Below, one piece after another: positions 22,648-25,178 of a DNA stretch of 25,178 nt. Under the pieces are notes generated by a model. It was not told the DNA's origin, did no database searches, and saw only the letters and a program-made list of their open reading frames with translations. How positions within the stretch are numbered: the stretch's first letter is position 1; every line of letters starts with the position of its first letter. Both the position numbers and the translations under genes were made by a program. The stretch is from an uncultured Bacteroidales bacterium (GTDB taxonomy: Bacteria > Bacteroidota > Bacteroidia > Bacteroidales > F082): NCBI GenBank assembly GCA_946410535.1, contig CAMKAR010000003.1:1-25178 (forward strand), given 5' to 3'.

Positions 22648-23285
22648 AATACAACTATATAGCTATAGAGGGAACCATCGGAGCAGGCAAGACCACGCTC
22701 GCCAACAAAATCGCCCACGACTTCAATGGGAAACTCATCCTTGAAGAGTTTGAGGCCGACAAGAACCCGTTTTTGCCCAAGTTCTACAAGGAACCCGACA
22801 AGTATTCGTTCCAGTTGGAGATGACCTTTTTGGCCTTGCGCTACCAGCAGCTGAAGGACAAACTTGGCGCTTTGGACCTCTTCCACGACTTCATCATCTC
22901 TGACTATTACGTGGCCAAGTCGCTGATTTTCTCGCGCAACAACTTGCAAGAAGATGAGTATCAGTTGTTTTCGCGTTTCTTCAATATCATCTTTTCGGAT
23001 ATGCCCAAGCCCGAGCTGTTGGTGTATCTCTATTCCGATGTCGAACGGTTGCAGGCCAACATTCGCAAGCGTGGAAGGAGCTATGAGCTGGAAATCAGCG
23101 ACAGTTATTTGGAGAACATCCAGCAGGGCTATTTCGACTTCCTGAGGCAACAGCAGGACAACATGCGTATCTTGATGATCGACACGAACCGCCTCGACTT
23201 TGTGGCCAACGAAAGCGACTATCAAAGCATCATCGAGGCCATCGACCAGCCTTACGAGGTGGGGTTACATCGGGTGACGTTGTGA
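22644..23285 (+). CDS. Deoxynucleoside kinase family protein
   Basis: 213 residues. It phosphorylates deoxynucleosides for salvage. P-loop GTIGAGKT lies at ~10-17; LILEEFEADKNPFLPKFY (~31-48) holds the catalytic Glu; FQLEMTFLALRYQQL (~56-70) is the substrate-binding helix with its Gln. HDFIISDYYVAKSLIFS (~81-97) takes the place of the usual D-R-S motif, with Tyr where Arg is usual. RKRGRSYELEI (~139-149) is the ATP lid. Purine or pyrimidine preference cannot be read from sequence. ATGA overlap with folK indicates coupled translation; a strong terminator follows. Confidence 0.9.
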   Translation: MKYNYIAIEGTIGAGKTTLANKIAHDFNGKLILEEFEADKNPFLPKFYKEPDKYSFQLEMTFLALRYQQLKDKLGALDLFHDFIISDYYVAKSLIFSRNNLQEDEYQLFSRFFNIIFSDMPKPELLVYLYSDVERLQANIRKRGRSYELEISDSYLENIQQGYFDFLRQQQDNMRILMIDTNRLDFVANESDYQSIIEAIDQPYEVGLHRVTL

Positions 23286-23300
23286 CGCTCCCCAAGGCAC

Positions 23301-23334
23301 AAAAAAAGCCGCTCGATTGTGAGCGGCTTTTTTT
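23301..23334. terminator. Bidirectional terminator between the kinase gene and the OmpA gene
   Basis: AGCCGCTC (23307-23314) and GAGCGGCT (23321-23328) form a perfect 8-bp stem with a 6-nt loop, preceded by seven A and followed by seven T. It serves both convergent genes. Confidence 0.93.
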
Positions 23335-23352
23335 GGTTGGTTAAGGGAACAA

Positions 23353-25134
23353 TTACTTTCTCTCAACGACTTTCATCACTTGCTCTTGCACCGTCTCCAT
23401 GGTGTAGACTTCGGCACGACGGAGTTGAGGCAGGATGTCCTTTTCGAGTTCAGGATAGATGTCGCACATCTCGCGGATGGTTTGCTCCTTGTTGTTCGAG
23501 CTGTTGACATTGTTGACGATGGCGTCCTTGTCCTTCAGGTTGCTGTTGCGAACCAGTTCGACGAAGGTGTTCCAGTCGGGGCCGTAGCCCTTGCCGCTGA
23601 TTTCGACAGCCGTCTTCTTGGCAACCTTCTTCATTTGCTTGTCGGCAGCGTTGGCACGGTTGTTCGACAGTTCGTTGTTGTGGCCTTCTTCACCTTCGGG
23701 TGATGCCCAGGCGCGGACTTCGAACTTGGTCACGCCAGCCTTCAGCAGGTCGTTGAAAGCGGCATCGGCATCCTTGTTGAGTTTTCTTCTGCCGTTGATG
23801 TCGTAAGAATCCTTGTTGAAGAAATAGGTGAGCTTCTTCACGGCCACTTCCTTGTCGACGGTTTCGTAGATGGTGTCGTACTTCTTGGGTTCGGGCTTGG
23901 CAACAACGCCGTCAGCCAGTTTCACGGTCGAACCGGTGGTGAAGTATTCGTTCTTCACGATTTCGTCCTGAGTGGGATAGATGGTGCCGTTGTAGACGTA
24001 GAACATCGGGTCGCCCTTCAGTTCGCTGTTGGCCATTTCTTCTTGGTAAGGCATGCAGTAGTGCTTGGTGAACTCGCCGCCTTCCTTGTAGTTGACGCGG
24101 AAGTCGCCTTCGCCCTTGACCTTTTCACCAACGAAGGTGATGGGGTCGATGTTGATTTGGCCACCGTTGTAGGCCAGGTAGGGCTGCAGGTTCATGACAG
24201 CTTGCTTCTCGAAGTATTCGGCAGGGATGGTGACGATCACATCGAAGCAAACGTTGCCGTCTTCGCCTTCAACCAGCGGGTCAGGATTCACGCGATAGGT
24301 GATCTTCTTCGACTTGCGGGCCATCTTCTCGATGTCGCAAGGATTGTTGAACTTCACGCGCAGACCGAGGTTCAGCTGGCTGTACATGTCCTTGTCGTTG
24401 ATGATACGGCCTTCTTCGCTTGACTTGGCCACTTGGTCGAGAGCATCGGTACCAGTGAATGTGTAAGTGTAATCGAGGAAGAGGTCAAACTTGGGAGCGA
24501 TGTTGAAGGTGAACTCCATACCGACGGGCACATTGAAGGAAAGCTCGCGCTTTTCGGCACCAGCGGCAAGTTGATCACCGACGGTCTCGGTCTTTTGGTC
24601 CACAAGGATTTGGTTGACGGCACCAGCTTTGTAGTAGAGGCCGCCAATACCGATGTGAGGCACCAGGTTGATGACTCTTCTCGGGTTGTAGTTGAACATG
24701 TTGAACAGGTTGAAGGTCAAGTTCAAGCTACCTTCAATGTAGTTCGACTGGTCGAGGCCAAGGTCATAGAGCACTCTGCCGTCGTTGTTGTTGAGGAACA
24801 CCAAGGCTTGTTCGTGTTTGTGGCCTGCGAGGGTACCGTAGCCGCCTTTGAGGTTCAGGCCAATGACCTTGCCAAATTGGTAACCGACTCCGAAGTGGGC
24901 ATCCCAGTTGGGCTGGAGAGCCATGTCTTTGAAATGGTTGAAATCATCCCAAATGCCGCCGTTGTAGTTGGCCAAGTCACCATGGTTGATGGAAAGACCT
25001 CCGTCAAGCTGGATGTACCAATACTTCTCAGCAGGTTTTGATTTCTTCTTGCCTTCCTGAGCATTCATGCTGAAGGGAAGGACAGCCATGACGACAAGCA
25101 TCAATAGCTTTGAAATAGTCAAATTTTTCTTCAT
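23353..25134 (-). CDS. OmpA-family outer-membrane protein with N-terminal barrel
   Basis: 593 residues. A signal peptide (~1-26, ending FSMNAQ) leads into an N-terminal beta-barrel (~38-270; YWYIQLDGGLSINHGDLANY, HFGVGYQFGKVIGLNLKGGY, YTYTFTG). A middle region at ~280-430 is not assigned. The C-terminal OmpA-like peptidoglycan-binding domain starts near 450 (LTYFFNKDSYDINGRRKLNK, then EVRAWASPEGEEGHNNELS and NNRANAADKQMKKVAKK). Such proteins tie the outer membrane to the cell wall in Bacteroidales. An extra ~70-residue acidic C-terminal extension follows the OmpA fold. The upstream 44 bp to the window edge are A/T rich and show no complete promoter. Confidence 0.9.
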   Translation of the reverse strand: MKKNLTISKLLMLVVMAVLPFSMNAQEGKKKSKPAEKYWYIQLDGGLSINHGDLANYNGGIWDDFNHFKDMALQPNWDAHFGVGYQFGKVIGLNLKGGYGTLAGHKHEQALVFLNNNDGRVLYDLGLDQSNYIEGSLNLTFNLFNMFNYNPRRVINLVPHIGIGGLYYKAGAVNQILVDQKTETVGDQLAAGAEKRELSFNVPVGMEFTFNIAPKFDLFLDYTYTFTGTDALDQVAKSSEEGRIINDKDMYSQLNLGLRVKFNNPCDIEKMARKSKKITYRVNPDPLVEGEDGNVCFDVIVTIPAEYFEKQAVMNLQPYLAYNGGQINIDPITFVGEKVKGEGDFRVNYKEGGEFTKHYCMPYQEEMANSELKGDPMFYVYNGTIYPTQDEIVKNEYFTTGSTVKLADGVVAKPEPKKYDTIYETVDKEVAVKKLTYFFNKDSYDINGRRKLNKDADAAFNDLLKAGVTKFEVRAWASPEGEEGHNNELSNNRANAADKQMKKVAKKTAVEISGKGYGPDWNTFVELVRNSNLKDKDAIVNNVNSSNNKEQTIREMCDIYPELEKDILPQLRRAEVYTMETVQEQVMKVVERK

Positions 25135-25178
25135 AACGCAATTGTGTTAGGTTTGTAATTTAATTAGTTGATTTTATT

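Overview
The window looks like chromosomal DNA of a Bacteroidales member (phylum Bacteroidota). The evidence is: two secreted proteins ending in type IX secretion (T9SS) C-terminal sorting domains; repeated TAnnTTTG promoter elements, the Bacteroidota sigma-A -7 consensus; a Bacteroidales-style OmpA porin; and ATPase-nuclease families that are common in this order. T9SS cargo makes a Bacteroides species less likely than another gut or oral Bacteroidales lineage. I cannot name the species.

Layout. Positions 1-6723 are a tightly packed surface operon: the 3' part of an outer-membrane barrel gene, then two ~990-residue T9SS-secreted multidomain proteins. An ABC-F translation ATPase with its own promoter follows (6777-8732). 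A 284-bp intergenic region then carries two separate repeat arrays and leads into an AAA_14/DUF4143 ATPase (9017-10372). Next come a large cysteine-containing protein that may have a uracil-DNA-glycosylase-like N-terminus (10450-12111) and a small envelope operon of a lipoprotein, a possible PH-like protein and a two-TM protein (12242-13391).

The most unusual part is the AT-rich island 13463-16512. A promoter drives a strongly self-complementary ~220-nt leader, a candidate structured RNA. Four short co-directional genes follow; their products differ at the N-terminus (amphipathic or transmembrane) but share a related C-terminal module. The last gene is a AAA+ ATPase whose pore loop resembles those of protein-threading AAA enzymes. 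I do not recognise this combination as a described system.

Positions 16588-18481 form an accessory patch: two tiny proteins (one a zinc ribbon), a GNAT toxin-antitoxin pair whose 52-residue putative antitoxin is easily missed, a broken second copy of the zinc-ribbon 3' end, and a stand-alone LHH nuclease. A second ATPase-nuclease fusion (AAA-ATPase-like/PDDEXK_9) occupies 18547-20139.

From 20157 on the content is housekeeping: sppA on the minus strand, a divergent folK-deoxynucleoside kinase operon, and an OmpA-family protein on the minus strand. Convergent gene pairs share clear bidirectional terminators. No tRNA, rRNA, CRISPR array, insertion sequence or prophage structural gene was seen.
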